A DNA stretch of 64,000 nucleotides from Bacteroidota bacterium. Lineage in GTDB: Bacteria > Bacteroidota > Bacteroidia > Bacteroidales > FEN-979. Made by a program: the position numbers and the translations under genes. The notes beneath the pieces were generated by a model. The model saw nothing but the letters and a program-made list of their open reading frames with translations, did not search any database and was not told the origin of the DNA. The DNA lies in assembly GCA_026391835.1 (NCBI GenBank), contig JAPLDF010000038.1, forward strand, positions 1-64,000. Direction: 5' to 3'. Shown here piece by piece: positions 7,592 to 15,843 of the stretch. How positions within the stretch are numbered: the first letter of the stretch is position 1; every line of letters starts with the position of its first letter.

Positions 7592-8614
7592 TTATTGGTT
7601 CAGTAAGATGACAACTCCCGTTATCACCACATTCAAAATCGCCAGCGGTATCAGGCTTTTCCATCCGAGTTTCATCAGCTGGTCATAGCGGAAACGCGGG
7701 AGTGTCCAGCGGATCCACATGTAGATGAAGCCGAAAAAGGTGATCTTGGTAAAGAGCACCATGAAACTCACGAAGGCAAAAACATTCGGCGATAGTCCCA
7801 GCTTATCCAGCCCGGGGAAATGGTACCCGCCTAAAAAGAGCGTTGCCATCACGGCCCCGGAGATAAACATGTTGATGTATTCGGCAAAGAGATAAAAGCC
7901 CAGTTTCATGCTGCTGTACTCGGTATGGTAGCCGCCCACCAGTTCTGTCTCGCATTCGGGAAGGTCGAACGGGGAGCGGTTGGTTTCGGCAAAGGCGCAG
8001 ATCAGGAAGATCAGGAATCCCAGGGGCTGGTAAATGATGTTCCAGTTGAACCCCTGCTGCTGGGCAACGATTTCGCGCAGGCTGAGCGACCCGGTCATCA
8101 TCACGATGGTGATGATCGACAGGCTCATGGCCAGCTCATAGCTGATCATTTGCGACGAGGCCCTTACCGCGCCAAGCAGCGCGTATTTGTTGTTGGAGGC
8201 CCAGCCGCCGATCATGATGCCATACACCCCGATGGAGAGGATGGCAAAGACGTAGAGTATTCCGATGTTTACGTCGGCAACCTGCAGGGGGTAGGCCACG
8301 CCGTTGATGACCAGGTCGGGGCCCCAGGGGATGGCGGCACTCGTAAGCAGGGCAACGAACATGGTGAGCGACGGGCCCAGGATGTAGAGAAACTTGTCGG
8401 CCGAAGCCGGCATGAATTCCTCCTTGAAGAAGAGTTTGATACCGTCGGCCAGCGGTTGCAGCAATCCCCACGGGCCGGCCCGGTTGGGGCCGTGGCGGTC
8501 CTGGAACCACCCGGCTACCTTGCGTTCGATCAATGTCGAATACATGGCGACCACGAGGCTGAGGACCAGGATGAAGCTGGCAAGGAGGGTTTTGTATATA
8601 ATTTGTGTTACCAT
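7592..8614 (-). CDS. nuoH: NADH-quinone oxidoreductase subunit H
   Basis: Membrane subunit that forms the quinone-binding pocket with NuoB and NuoD (340 residues, about eight helices). Hallmark sequences are ERKVAGWFQDRHGPNRAG near the N-terminus, LLQPLADGIKLFFKEE, and the acidic loop AETNRSPFDLPECETELVGG, which belongs to the quinone chamber and proton entry path. It is separated from nuoG by a hairpin repeat and ends immediately before nuoI. Confidence 0.97.
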   Translation of the reverse strand: MVTQIIYKTLLASFILVLSLVVAMYSTLIERKVAGWFQDRHGPNRAGPWGLLQPLADGIKLFFKEEFMPASADKFLYILGPSLTMFVALLTSAAIPWGPDLVINGVAYPLQVADVNIGILYVFAILSIGVYGIMIGGWASNNKYALLGAVRASSQMISYELAMSLSIITIVMMTGSLSLREIVAQQQGFNWNIIYQPLGFLIFLICAFAETNRSPFDLPECETELVGGYHTEYSSMKLGFYLFAEYINMFISGAVMATLFLGGYHFPGLDKLGLSPNVFAFVSFMVLFTKITFFGFIYMWIRWTLPRFRYDQLMKLGWKSLIPLAILNVVITGVVILLNQ

Positions 8615-8620
8615 TTTCTA

Positions 8621-8720
8621 AAAATTCAAGGTGCAAAATGCAAAGTCAAAAATCAAAATGTCCTGCTTCGTCGGCAATCCCCAAATTTTTGCATTTTGAC
8701 TTTGCATTCTGCATTTTGAC
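8621..8720. repeat. CAAAATGCAAAGTCAAAAATC hairpin repeat between nuoG and nuoH
   Basis: Left arm 8621-8660 and right arm 8683-8720 (GCATTTTGACTTTGCATTCT) form a long imperfect hairpin with a 22-base loop. It fills the whole nuoG-nuoH spacer and belongs to the same family as those at 5445-5536 and 6901-7012. The right arm directly abuts the nuoG stop codon. Confidence 0.8.
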
Positions 8721-9686
8721 TTATTCATCTTTTTCCATTTTTCCTGCAATAGGGTCAATCACCGACGGTTCGGTCATCTCTTCGTAATGGTTGGCCGAAA
8801 TGACCGATTGACGGCTGATGTGCCGCGGCCCCTCGATGACCCAGTCGCCGGCATCTTTCTTTTCAAACCGGCATTCGTTGCAGATAAACTCCTCCACTTC
8901 CCCAAACTGGTCTTTGCGCCCGGTAACGCGGTAGATCTCGTTGCCGAACATCCATGCGACGGTTTTGCCTGCGCACCTGGCACATTCGCGGTGTGCGTTC
9001 ATCGGTTTGAGGAACCAGACACGGCTTTTAAAACGAAAGGTCTTGTCGGTGAGCGCCCCGACAGGGCAAACATCGATCATGTTGCCCGAAAACTCGTTGG
9101 TTACCGCATTGCGGATAAAGGTACCGATTTCGGAAACATCACCGCGGTACAGAACGCCGTGAAGCCGTTTATCCGTCAGCTGGTCGGCCGCATAAACACA
9201 GCGGTAGCAAAGGATGCACCGGTTCATGTGGAGTTTGATATTTTCACCGATGTCGGTCATGGGGAATTCGCGGCGATCATCTTCGGTGGCCGTTTCTTCC
9301 ATCCCGTAGCCAAAACTAAGGTCCTGCAGGTCGCACTCGCCGGCCTGGTCGCACACGGGGCAATCGAGCGGATGGTTCAGCAGCAGGAATTCAACAATCC
9401 CTTTCCGTGCTTCCACTACTTCGGGGGAGGTGAGGTTTTGCACCACCATGCCATCCTGGACCGGTGTGCTGCAGGAGGCTACCAGTTTCGGCATCGGACG
9501 GGGGTCCTTGGCGGATCCCTGCGAAACCTTTACCAGGCAGGTGCGGCATTTGCCCCCGGAGCCTTTCAGCTTCGAGTAGTAGCACATGGCCGGGGGAACG
9601 ACCTTGCCGCCGATTTTTCGCGCTGCCTGGAGGATGGTGGTTCCATCTTCTACTTCGACAGGGATGTTATCTATTGTGACTTTCAT
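8721..9686 (-). CDS. nuoG: NADH-quinone oxidoreductase subunit G, short form without the molybdopterin domain
   Basis: Iron-sulfur subunit of the peripheral arm. I start it at the ATG at 9686 (MKVTIDNIPVEVEDG, 321 residues); eight more codons are open upstream. Cluster ligands are clear: [2Fe-2S] Cys35, 47, 50, 72; His-Cys cluster His105, Cys109, 112, 118; and a four-Cys cluster at Cys157, 160, 163, 207. A final CxxC...CxxC pair (Cys235, 238, 269, 272) resembles the Fe4S4 module that precedes the molybdopterin domain in long NuoG. That large domain is absent, as is usual in Bacteroidota. It follows nuoF after a small hairpin. Confidence 0.94.
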   Translation of the reverse strand: MKVTIDNIPVEVEDGTTILQAARKIGGKVVPPAMCYYSKLKGSGGKCRTCLVKVSQGSAKDPRPMPKLVASCSTPVQDGMVVQNLTSPEVVEARKGIVEFLLLNHPLDCPVCDQAGECDLQDLSFGYGMEETATEDDRREFPMTDIGENIKLHMNRCILCYRCVYAADQLTDKRLHGVLYRGDVSEIGTFIRNAVTNEFSGNMIDVCPVGALTDKTFRFKSRVWFLKPMNAHRECARCAGKTVAWMFGNEIYRVTGRKDQFGEVEEFICNECRFEKKDAGDWVIEGPRHISRQSVISANHYEEMTEPSVIDPIAGKMEKDE

Positions 9687-9698
9687 TTTTTTCGTTGT

Positions 9699-9725
9699 TA
9701 ATCCCCGCATTGAAATGCGGGGTTA
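9699..9725. repeat. CCCCGCATT/AATGCGGGG palindrome between nuoF and nuoG
   Basis: A near-perfect short palindrome (CCCCGCATTGAAATGCGGGG) fills the spacer between the nuoF stop codon and the nuoG start. It is the CCCCGCAT-type repeat often seen between genes in Bacteroidota. It lacks a T-tract, so it is not a standard terminator. It might tune the nuoF to nuoG mRNA ratio (inference). Confidence 0.6.
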
Positions 9726-11099
9726 CCAATAATTCACGCCGGTTCCGGAATCCGGTATCATGGATTCCACCTCGTAATTAAGTGCCCCGTGGCTGGTGTT
9801 TTTCACCACTTCCGGGTGTTTGACATGATACTCGAACTCCCGGCGGAAGTGCCTGATGGCACTGGCAACAGGCCAGGCTGCGGCATCTCCGAGCGGGCAG
9901 ATGGTATTGCCTTCAATGTTCTTCGCCACACGCACCAGGAGGTCGATATCCGACATTTTTCCCGCCCCGTGTTCAATCCGGTATAAAACCCTCTCCATCC
10001 ACCCGGTTCCCTCGCGGCAGGGAGAGCACTGCCCGCATGATTCGTGGCGGTAAAAATGTGCGAGGTTCCAGGTGTTGCGAACGATGCAGGCATCTTCGTC
10101 AAACACGATGAACCCGCCGGAACCCAGCATGGTGCCGGTTGCAAACTCGCCATCGGCCAGCGATTCATAGGTCATCAGCCGTTTTTCTCCCCGTGCGGTG
10201 TTGAGCATCAGGTCGGCCGGAAGGATGGGAACCGAAGATCCCCCGGGAATCACGGCTTTCAGGTATTTGTCGTTGGCAATGCCGCCGCAGTATTCGGGGG
10301 CGTAGATGAAATCCTCCACCGGAAGTCCCATCTCAATTTCGTAGACCCCGGGGTTGTTGATGTTCCCGCAGGCCGATATCAGTTTCGTGCCGGTGCTTTT
10401 CCCTCTCCCGATCTTTGCATAGGCTTCGCCGCCCATGCGGATGATGGGGGCAACGGTTGCAAGTGTTTCCACGTTGTTCACCACGGTCGGACAGCCATAC
10501 AGCCCCTTGAAGGCAGGGAACGGCGGCTTGATGCGTGGATTTCCGCGTTTTCCTTCCAGCGATTCGAGCAGGGCGGTCTCCTCGCCGCAGATGTAGGCGC
10601 CGGCACCGGGATGGACATAGATGTTCAGCGAAAAATCGGTCCCAAGGATGCGTTCGCCGAGGAAACCGTTCTTGTTTGCCTCCCTGATGGCGGTTTCCAA
10701 TATGCCAACCAGGTATTTGAACTCTCCGCGGATGTAGATGTAACATGTTTTGACCCCAAGCGCATAGCTTGAAATGATGAGCCCTTCGATGAGCAGGTGC
10801 GGCAGGTGGTGCATCAGGTAACGGTCCTTGAACGTTCCGGGTTCGCTTTCATCGGCATTGCACACGAGATAACGCGGTTTGTCCGATTTCCGGTCGAGGA
10901 AACTCCATTTGAGCCCTGTCGGGAACCCGGCGCCTCCCCTGCCCCGCAAACCCGATTTTGTCACTTCATTGCCAACCTGGGCCGGTGTCATCCCGCGCAA
11001 TGCCTGTTCCACGGCAGCATACCCGCCGCTTGCACGGTAAACGCCGAATTCCCGGATACCAGGAATGTCAATGCTGGCTAGCAGAATTTTTCCACCCAT
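9723..11099 (-). CDS. nuoF: NADH-quinone oxidoreductase subunit F (NADH-binding, FMN)
   Basis: Electron-entry subunit of complex I that binds NADH and FMN and holds cluster N3. The 458 residues contain the nucleotide/FMN segment SGLRGRGGAGFPTGLKW near residue 50, CNADESEPGTFKDR, and the C-terminal cluster motif ESCGQCSPCREGTGWM with the fourth Cys in NTICPLGDAAAW. Its start overlaps the end of nuoE by 22 bases, so the two are translationally coupled. No domain is missing. It forms the NADH-dehydrogenase module with NuoE and NuoG; its presence shows that this complex uses NADH rather than ferredoxin alone. Confidence 0.97.
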   Translation of the reverse strand: MGGKILLASIDIPGIREFGVYRASGGYAAVEQALRGMTPAQVGNEVTKSGLRGRGGAGFPTGLKWSFLDRKSDKPRYLVCNADESEPGTFKDRYLMHHLPHLLIEGLIISSYALGVKTCYIYIRGEFKYLVGILETAIREANKNGFLGERILGTDFSLNIYVHPGAGAYICGEETALLESLEGKRGNPRIKPPFPAFKGLYGCPTVVNNVETLATVAPIIRMGGEAYAKIGRGKSTGTKLISACGNINNPGVYEIEMGLPVEDFIYAPEYCGGIANDKYLKAVIPGGSSVPILPADLMLNTARGEKRLMTYESLADGEFATGTMLGSGGFIVFDEDACIVRNTWNLAHFYRHESCGQCSPCREGTGWMERVLYRIEHGAGKMSDIDLLVRVAKNIEGNTICPLGDAAAWPVASAIRHFRREFEYHVKHPEVVKNTSHGALNYEVESMIPDSGTGVNYW

Positions 11100-11701
11100 G
11101 TTGAACCGCCCGGTTTATTTTTGTTAGCATATTCCCGAAGGTCTTCGAGAAGCCTGTCCACCTTTCCCGGTGTAAGCTTCTCATAATATTCGGTATTGAC
11201 CTGCATCACCGGTGCGGTGCCGCAGGAGCCCAGGCACTCCACCTCGCGGAGGGAAAAGATCCCGTCGGGGGTGGTTTCGCCCGGTTTGATCTCCAGGACA
11301 TCCCGGAGATGAGCAAGTATCTGTTCGCTGCCGGCAAGGGCGCAGGGGCCTGTGCGGCAGACTTCTATGACATATTTTCCCATGTTGTCGAGATAAAACA
11401 TTGAATAGAATGTGGCCACTTCATACACTTCGACCGGCTGGATGCCGAGCAGCGAGGCCACATAATCCATGATGTCAACCGAAAGATGGCCACCCAGCTC
11501 CTCCTGCGCGATATGCAGGAGCGGCAGCAACGCAGATTTCTGCTGCCCTTCGGGGTAACGCAGGATCAGTTCATGCACTTTTTTAAGCGTTCCGGGTGCG
11601 AAAGCAACCTGTTTGCCTTCACGGATAAATTGCGGATGCTGTATTATATTGTCATTTTGCATTTTGATTTTGCATTTTGCATTTTGATTTTCTTCATGCA
11701 T
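11078..11701 (-). CDS. nuoE: NADH-quinone oxidoreductase subunit E
   Basis: Thioredoxin-like [2Fe-2S] subunit (cluster N1a) of the NADH module. Ligands Cys115, 120 (CRTGPC) and Cys156, 160 (ECLGSC) are all present. The first 17 or so residues (HEENQNAKCKIKMQN) are unlike the family and are encoded by the same AAATGCAAAATC repeat found in the neighbouring spacers. The true start could be ATG 11701, which overlaps the nuoD stop, or the in-frame ATG at 11662 (MQNDNIIQHPQF). The 3' end overlaps nuoF. Confidence 0.95.
   Translation of the reverse strand: MHEENQNAKCKIKMQNDNIIQHPQFIREGKQVAFAPGTLKKVHELILRYPEGQQKSALLPLLHIAQEELGGHLSVDIMDYVASLLGIQPVEVYEVATFYSMFYLDNMGKYVIEVCRTGPCALAGSEQILAHLRDVLEIKPGETTPDGIFSLREVECLGSCGTAPVMQVNTEYYEKLTPGKVDRLLEDLREYANKNKPGGSTWVEKFC
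11653..11691. repeat. TTTTGCATTTTGATTTTGCA single-arm repeat in the 5' part of nuoE
   Basis: One arm of the repeat family seen at 5445-5536, 6901-7012 and 8621-8720 lies at the nuoD-nuoE junction. Here the other arm is missing, and the repeat is in frame with nuoE. Confidence 0.7.
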
Positions 11702-12866
11702 CCAATTCCCCCGCGATCACATTCATGCTGCTCATCGTCAGGATGGCATCCGACAACACGCCGCCTTTGATCATCTCCGGGTATGCCTGGTAATAGATGA
11801 ATCCCGGCCTGCGGAAATGAAGCCGGTAGGGCGTGCGGCCGCCGTCGCTCACCAGGTAAAACCCGAGTTCGCCGTTGCCGCCTTCGACCGAATGGTACAC
11901 CTCGCCGACAGGCACATCAATTTCTCCCATGACGATCTTAAAATGCCAGATCAGCGCCTCCATTTTGGAATAAACTGCCTCCTTGGGCGGCAGGTAAAAA
12001 TGCGGAACATCCACATGAAAATTGCCTTCAGGAAGGTTTTCGAGGGCATTGCGCACCAGTTTGATGCTTTCCCAGAGTTCCTGCTGCCTGACGCAGAACC
12101 TGTCGTATGTGTCACCCTGCGTACCTACAGGAATGACAAATTCAAAATCGTCATAGCTGCTGTATGGCGTCATCACCCTCACATCGTAATCAACACCGGC
12201 TGCACGAAGGTTCGGCCCGGTAAAGCCATAGTTGAGCGCACGTTCGGCGCTGATGGGGCCTACACCGATGGTACGGTCCATGAAGATGCGGTTGCGCATC
12301 AGCAATTTTTCAAACTCATGAAGCACTTTGGGAAGGTGGTCCAGGAATTCCCTGATCTTTTTTATGGCTGCGGGCGACAGGTCGCGTTCAAAGCCGCCGA
12401 TGCGTCCCATGTTGGTGGTGAGGCGGGCACCGGAAACCTCCTCGTAGATTTCATAAACTTTTTCACGTTCCTGGAACACATAAATAAAGCCGGTGAGGGC
12501 TCCGCTGTCGACGCCGATCACACTGTTGCACACAAGGTGATCGGTGATGCGCGCCAGTTCCATCAGGATGATGCGCATGTAATCGACACGTTTGGTGGTT
12601 TTAACACCCAGCAGCTTCTCAACCGTCATGTGCCATCCGATGTTGTTGATGGGCGACGAACAGTAGTTCAGCCGGTCGGTAAGCGGCGTGACCTGGTAAA
12701 AAGGGCGGTGTTCGGCAATTTTTTCAAAGGCACGGTGAATGTACCCGATGGTTTGTTCGGCACTGATGATCTGCTCGCCATCAAGCGTCAGCACGTTCTG
12801 AAAGATGCCGTGCGTGGCCGGATGGGTAGGGCCTAGGTTGAGGGTTGTATATTGCTTTTCTTCCAT
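11694..12866 (-). CDS. nuoD: NADH-quinone oxidoreductase subunit D
   Basis: The 49-kDa subunit, related to NiFe-hydrogenase large subunits but without the metal ligands; with NuoB it builds the quinone site. The start is placed at ATG 12866, giving MEEKQYTTLNLGPTHPATHG, the standard family opening (390 residues). The open frame reaches 12932, but that extension is a GC-rich repeat. Other signatures are IGYIHRAFEKIAEHR and YCSSPINNIGWHMTVE. NuoC and NuoD are separate proteins here, not fused as in E. coli. The stop overlaps the nuoE start region. Confidence 0.97.
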   Translation of the reverse strand: MEEKQYTTLNLGPTHPATHGIFQNVLTLDGEQIISAEQTIGYIHRAFEKIAEHRPFYQVTPLTDRLNYCSSPINNIGWHMTVEKLLGVKTTKRVDYMRIILMELARITDHLVCNSVIGVDSGALTGFIYVFQEREKVYEIYEEVSGARLTTNMGRIGGFERDLSPAAIKKIREFLDHLPKVLHEFEKLLMRNRIFMDRTIGVGPISAERALNYGFTGPNLRAAGVDYDVRVMTPYSSYDDFEFVIPVGTQGDTYDRFCVRQQELWESIKLVRNALENLPEGNFHVDVPHFYLPPKEAVYSKMEALIWHFKIVMGEIDVPVGEVYHSVEGGNGELGFYLVSDGGRTPYRLHFRRPGFIYYQAYPEMIKGGVLSDAILTMSSMNVIAGELDA

Positions 12867-12869
12867 GTT

Positions 12870-12921
12870 GTTTACCCCGCCACATGCCCCCCGAATCCGG
12901 GAGGGGGAAGGCGGGTTGGTA
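12870..12921. repeat. GC-rich palindromic repeat between nuoC and nuoD
   Basis: CCCCGCC and GGCGGGTTGG arms enclose CCCCCGAATCCGGGAGGGGG, making a GC-rich hairpin upstream of nuoD. It is translated only if the upstream GTG/ATG of the nuoD frame were used, which the protein family argues against. Confidence 0.6.
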
Positions 12922-13416
12922 TCATCGTCCAAAAAATCTGTCGTCCTTGTCTTCCCGCGTGGGATCTTCCAGCGGGTATTCCTTGCGCATGGGGAAAAAG
13001 TCCATGTATTCCACGTTCAATATTCGCTTCAGGTTGGGATGCCCTTCAAAGATAATCCCGTAAAAATCGAAGGTTTCGCGTTCCATCCAGTTGGCTGTTG
13101 AGAACAAATCGGTTACGGTTGGAACAACCGGGTTGCCAAGGGTAACGAATGTTTTGATGCGAATGCGCTTGTTTTCAGCAAGATTGTGCAGGTGATATAC
13201 CACCCCGAGCGGCAACCCGCGGTCGGGATAGTGAATGCCGCACAGATCGGTGAGAAAGTTAAAGTTCATAGTTTCGCTCTCCTTCAGAAAACGGATCACT
13301 TCATGGATCACGGGTGTGGTGACAATCACGGTGAGCATGTCGCCGGCACCCTCCGTTTCAAGGATGTCGTGTGTGAAGCGCTTCTGCAGGTGGTCGGTGA
13401 TGTATGTGTTTTCCAT
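12922..13416 (-). CDS. nuoC: NADH-quinone oxidoreductase subunit C
   Basis: The 30-kDa peripheral subunit (164 residues) that braces NuoD and NuoB. The family signature ERETFDFYGIIFEGHPNLKRIL is complete near residue 120, and HNLAENKRIRIKTFV precedes it. It is short compared with proteobacterial NuoC, which is usual in Bacteroidota. The C-terminus DPTREDKDDRFFG is the normal acidic/basic tail. It starts seven bases after nuoB and is separated from nuoD by a GC-rich repeat. Confidence 0.96.
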   Translation of the reverse strand: MENTYITDHLQKRFTHDILETEGAGDMLTVIVTTPVIHEVIRFLKESETMNFNFLTDLCGIHYPDRGLPLGVVYHLHNLAENKRIRIKTFVTLGNPVVPTVTDLFSTANWMERETFDFYGIIFEGHPNLKRILNVEYMDFFPMRKEYPLEDPTREDKDDRFFGR

Positions 13417-13423
13417 TTATCCG

Positions 13424-13981
13424 TTACAATAATATCCCGTATGCCGCCAGCAAATCCCTGTATTCGGGGGAATAGCGGCGGCGTATTGATTCGTTTTCCA
13501 CCAGGTCCTGAATTTTCATGAAGCCGTCGATGATCTGTTCGGGGCGGGGCGGGCAGCCGGGCACGTAAACATCCACCGGGACCACCCGGTCTATTCCCTG
13601 CAAAACGCTGTAGGTGTCGAAGATCCCCCCGCTTGAGGCACAGGCACCAACGGCAAGCACCCAGCGGGGCTCGGCCATCTGGATGTAGACCTGTTGAATG
13701 ACCGGGGCCATTTTTTTTGCAATGGTTCCCATCACCATGAGCAGGTCGGCCTGCCGCGGACTGAAACTAAGCCGTTCGGCGCCAAACCTTCCCAGGTCAT
13801 AATGCGCTCCCATGGTGGCCATGAACTCAATGCCGCAGCATGAGGTGGCAAAGGGGAGCGGCCAGATGGAGTTCTTCCTGGCCAGGCCTACCACCTTGTC
13901 GAGCGTGGTCGCAAAGATCCCGGGAGCGGTGTACCCGTCGGGAGGATCTGCTTTGCTATATTTAGGTGGTTCCATTTGCAT
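13424..13981 (-). CDS. nuoB: NADH-quinone oxidoreductase subunit B
   Basis: Holds cluster N2, the last cluster before quinone. The tandem-cysteine motif is at Cys48-Cys49 ([12 protein letters not shown]), with Cys114 (VGACASSGG) and Cys143 ([12 protein letters not shown]) completing the ligands. At 185 residues the length is normal. The start [21 protein letters not shown] fits the family; the ATG two codons in is an alternative. Spacing to nuoC is seven bases. The gap to nuoA (97 bases) carries an AT-rich repeat. Confidence 0.97.
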   Translation of the reverse strand: MQMEPPKYSKADPPDGYTAPGIFATTLDKVVGLARKNSIWPLPFATSCCGIEFMATMGAHYDLGRFGAERLSFSPRQADLLMVMGTIAKKMAPVIQQVYIQMAEPRWVLAVGACASSGGIFDTYSVLQGIDRVVPVDVYVPGCPPRPEQIIDGFMKIQDLVENESIRRRYSPEYRDLLAAYGILL

Positions 13982-14002
13982 TTATGCTATTCACTATGTT
14001 TT

Positions 14003-14042
14003 TGAATAACGAATATTGAACAACGAATGTCGAATATTGAAC
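14003..14042. repeat. GAATAACGAATATTGAAC repeat between nuoA and nuoB
   Basis: Degenerate units of GAATATTGAACAACGAATG. It is the same family as those flanking the four-helix-bundle gene (5876-5925, 6318-6390) and the copy upstream of nuoA (14548-14589). Confidence 0.65.
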
Positions 14043-14078
14043 TTTTGCTATCGCATATTTCGCCATATAGCTGTTTTT

Positions 14079-14462
14079 TCAGTCCTCCCAGTTCAATGCT
14101 CCTTTTTTAATAATGTACCAGAATCCGAAGAGGAGGAATCCCAGGAATAATAACATTTCCCAAAATCCATCCCAGCCGAACTCCTTGAAATTAATGGCCC
14201 AGGGATAGAAGAAGATGATTTCAACATCGAAGAGCACAAAGAGGATGGCGATCAAAAAGTACTTGACAGAAAAAGGGAAGCGCGCATTGCCCTTCACCTC
14301 AATCCCGCATTCAAAATTCTGGTCTTTGCGGATGGTGTGGAACTTTTTGCGCTTGCCGCCAATGTAATGGGTTGCCACCATGGTGGCGGCAACAAAGCCA
14401 AAAGCCACAACCGATTGAACCAGCACCGGGATATAATCTGACGGAAAAAAAGATGCTTCCAT
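14079..14462 (-). CDS. nuoA: NADH-quinone oxidoreductase subunit A
   Basis: First gene of the complex I operon: a small membrane subunit (127 residues, three helices) beside NuoH. The conserved loop and helix 2 read FECGIEVKGNARFPFSVKYF followed by FVLFDVEIIFFYPWA, which include the Cys and the acidic pair of the family. A -7 promoter box lies about 20 bases upstream, so this is probably the operon's start. It is followed by nuoB after 97 bases. Confidence 0.96.
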   Translation of the reverse strand: MEASFFPSDYIPVLVQSVVAFGFVAATMVATHYIGGKRKKFHTIRKDQNFECGIEVKGNARFPFSVKYFLIAILFVLFDVEIIFFYPWAINFKEFGWDGFWEMLLFLGFLLFGFWYIIKKGALNWED

Positions 14463-14791
14463 TATTTAGAATTATTCTTGACAAAGATATGTAAAATTTT
14501 TAAATGCCGTGAATATCTTCACAAAGAAAATGGTGGAGAGGGGGGATTAATGAATAACGAATATTGAATAATGAATAATGAATGACGAAGTAAAATTGAA
14601 GAACAAGATAATGGAGTTTCCAATACCGGGAATGTTGTCCAGAATCAAGACTTTTTAAAAACCGTAAAATTATTATAATACTATATTTCAATCTGTTAAC
14701 TCAAACAAATTAATTCGGCTCGATTTTTTCAATGTATACCGAAGCAACATCCTCATGAATTCACGGTGGGCTTGTTTAACACTGCGAAATT
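14463..14791. other. Divergent spacer between nuoA and the exported protein
   Basis: This 329-base region separates the leftward nuo operon from the rightward exported-protein gene. It holds the nuo -7 box (14482-14489) and an AT-rich repeat of the GAATATTGAATAATG family at 14548-14589. Nothing else was recognised; a promoter for the rightward gene could not be singled out. Confidence 0.6.
14482..14489 (-). promoter_or_regulatory. Probable -7 element of the nuo promoter
   Basis: Read on the minus strand this is TATCTTTG, a perfect TAnnTTTG box, ending about 19 bases before the nuoA ATG. No clear -33 TTTG element is seen at the usual spacing. Promoter assignment rests on the Bacteroidota consensus. 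Confidence 0.5.
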
Positions 14792-15205
14792 ATGTGGACC
14801 GAAAGAAAAACAACACGCATCCTGTCATTTATAGCCATGGTTTTCAGTGCGTTCCTGCTAACCACCGCCTCAATGGCCCAGCTGACCTGTTCGGCGGGTG
14901 CAGGGGCAACAATTTTTCATCCCGACGATATCTCCGGCATCTGGCTGACCTCGGCGGATGGCACCCAGTTTATCCTGAAAAACAGCATCAACAGCTGCTT
15001 TGATCTGCATATCGGGGATTTGCCACCGGTGCTGACCGGCAGTAAAGGGACGGAGGAGGTCAGCTACAGCTTGAGTGTTGTGCACCAGCAATCAGGTTCT
15101 TTTGACCAGATCGGCATCCGTTTAAATGTATTGTTCAGCAAGGAAGTGGATCATGGAGCCTACCTGGCCGCCGTCCCCTACCAGATTTCGGTGAATTACA
15201 ACTAA
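14792..15205 (+). CDS. Small exported protein, possibly DUF4402-like
   Basis: 137 residues with a clear signal peptide (basic MWTERKTTR, hydrophobic core FIAMVFSAFLLTTAS, cleavage near MAQ). The mature part is mostly predicted beta strand with two cysteines and ends YQISVNYN. That ending, with a preceding Gly/Ala-Tyr strand, recalls DUF4402 surface proteins, which usually finish in a similar VTVNYN strand; this assignment is tentative. No sorting domain is present. It stands alone between the nuo promoter region and the sulfotransferase-like genes. Role unknown. Confidence 0.65.
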   Translation: MWTERKTTRILSFIAMVFSAFLLTTASMAQLTCSAGAGATIFHPDDISGIWLTSADGTQFILKNSINSCFDLHIGDLPPVLTGSKGTEEVSYSLSVVHQQSGSFDQIGIRLNVLFSKEVDHGAYLAAVPYQISVNYN

Positions 15206-15843
15206 GGGCCTGCCATTAAAAGTATGCCACTAAGTCACCAGGGCACTAAGATACACAAAATATTGAATATCTGTAGCATATACCTTGTGAACCTTTGTGA
15301 CCTTGTGACTCTGTTACCTTGTTACCTTGTGGCAAAAAAACACTTGCCGGCGCAGACTCAACTTATCACGTTTATATTACCGGTGGTTGCCTGGTTAAAC
15401 CAACCATGACAACCCGGGATAATGCTATATACCGGCAAATAGTCATTCTTTACCGATTTCAGGTCCCTCCAAAGCCTTCGCAATCCTACCTTTATACGTG
15501 TGAAAGCACTACGTAGAAGCGAATCACCACAATTTTCCCGTAAAAAAACAACTGTCCGGCCAGGCTGCCGGGAACAGGCAACCCTGCGTTATGTTGCATG
15601 TCTATGAAACAAATTGCTGTGAAACCCTGAACAGTATCCAGCCTGGCAGCATGAAGATCGTCAGGGAATAAATTCAAAAATAAATGACAGGGAGCCACTC
15701 CCTGGAATTCATAAAATCTTATACAATTTTTAAATAATTTCGTAACAGGAAAGAGCGTATCATGAACTAAAATTGTACCCGGAAAAAACCGCAAAAACCC
15801 ATTTTAAAATTCAACTGAGTCATCAATAAAAACAGTTTTATCT
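15206..15843. other. 638-base spacer with a repeat and no recognised gene
   Basis: A CCTTGTGAC/TAAGTCACCAGGG repeat occupies 15224-15332. The remaining 500 bases show only short open frames without family resemblance, including a leftward one at 15492-15794 that I do not believe. The last 60 bases are AT-rich and could hold the promoter for the gene at 15844. Confidence 0.55.
15224..15332. repeat. TAAGTCACCAGGG / CCTTGTGACTCTGTT repeat
   Basis: The left arm (15224-15258: CACTAAGTCACCAGGGCACT) is complementary in style to the right arm (15282-15332: CCTTGTGAACCTTTGTGACC). The right-arm unit recurs as a run at 48094-48180. It is non-coding. Confidence 0.65.

Noticed and set aside
8787-9701. 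Rightward open frame opposite nuoG
   Set aside because: The leftward NuoG cysteine motifs are complete; this frame is a shadow.
11817-12836. Rightward open frame opposite nuoD
   Set aside because: NuoD signatures occupy the other strand throughout.
15492-15794. Leftward 100-codon frame in the spacer before the sulfotransferase genes
   Set aside because: No family resemblance, no start signal and odd composition; more likely chance.
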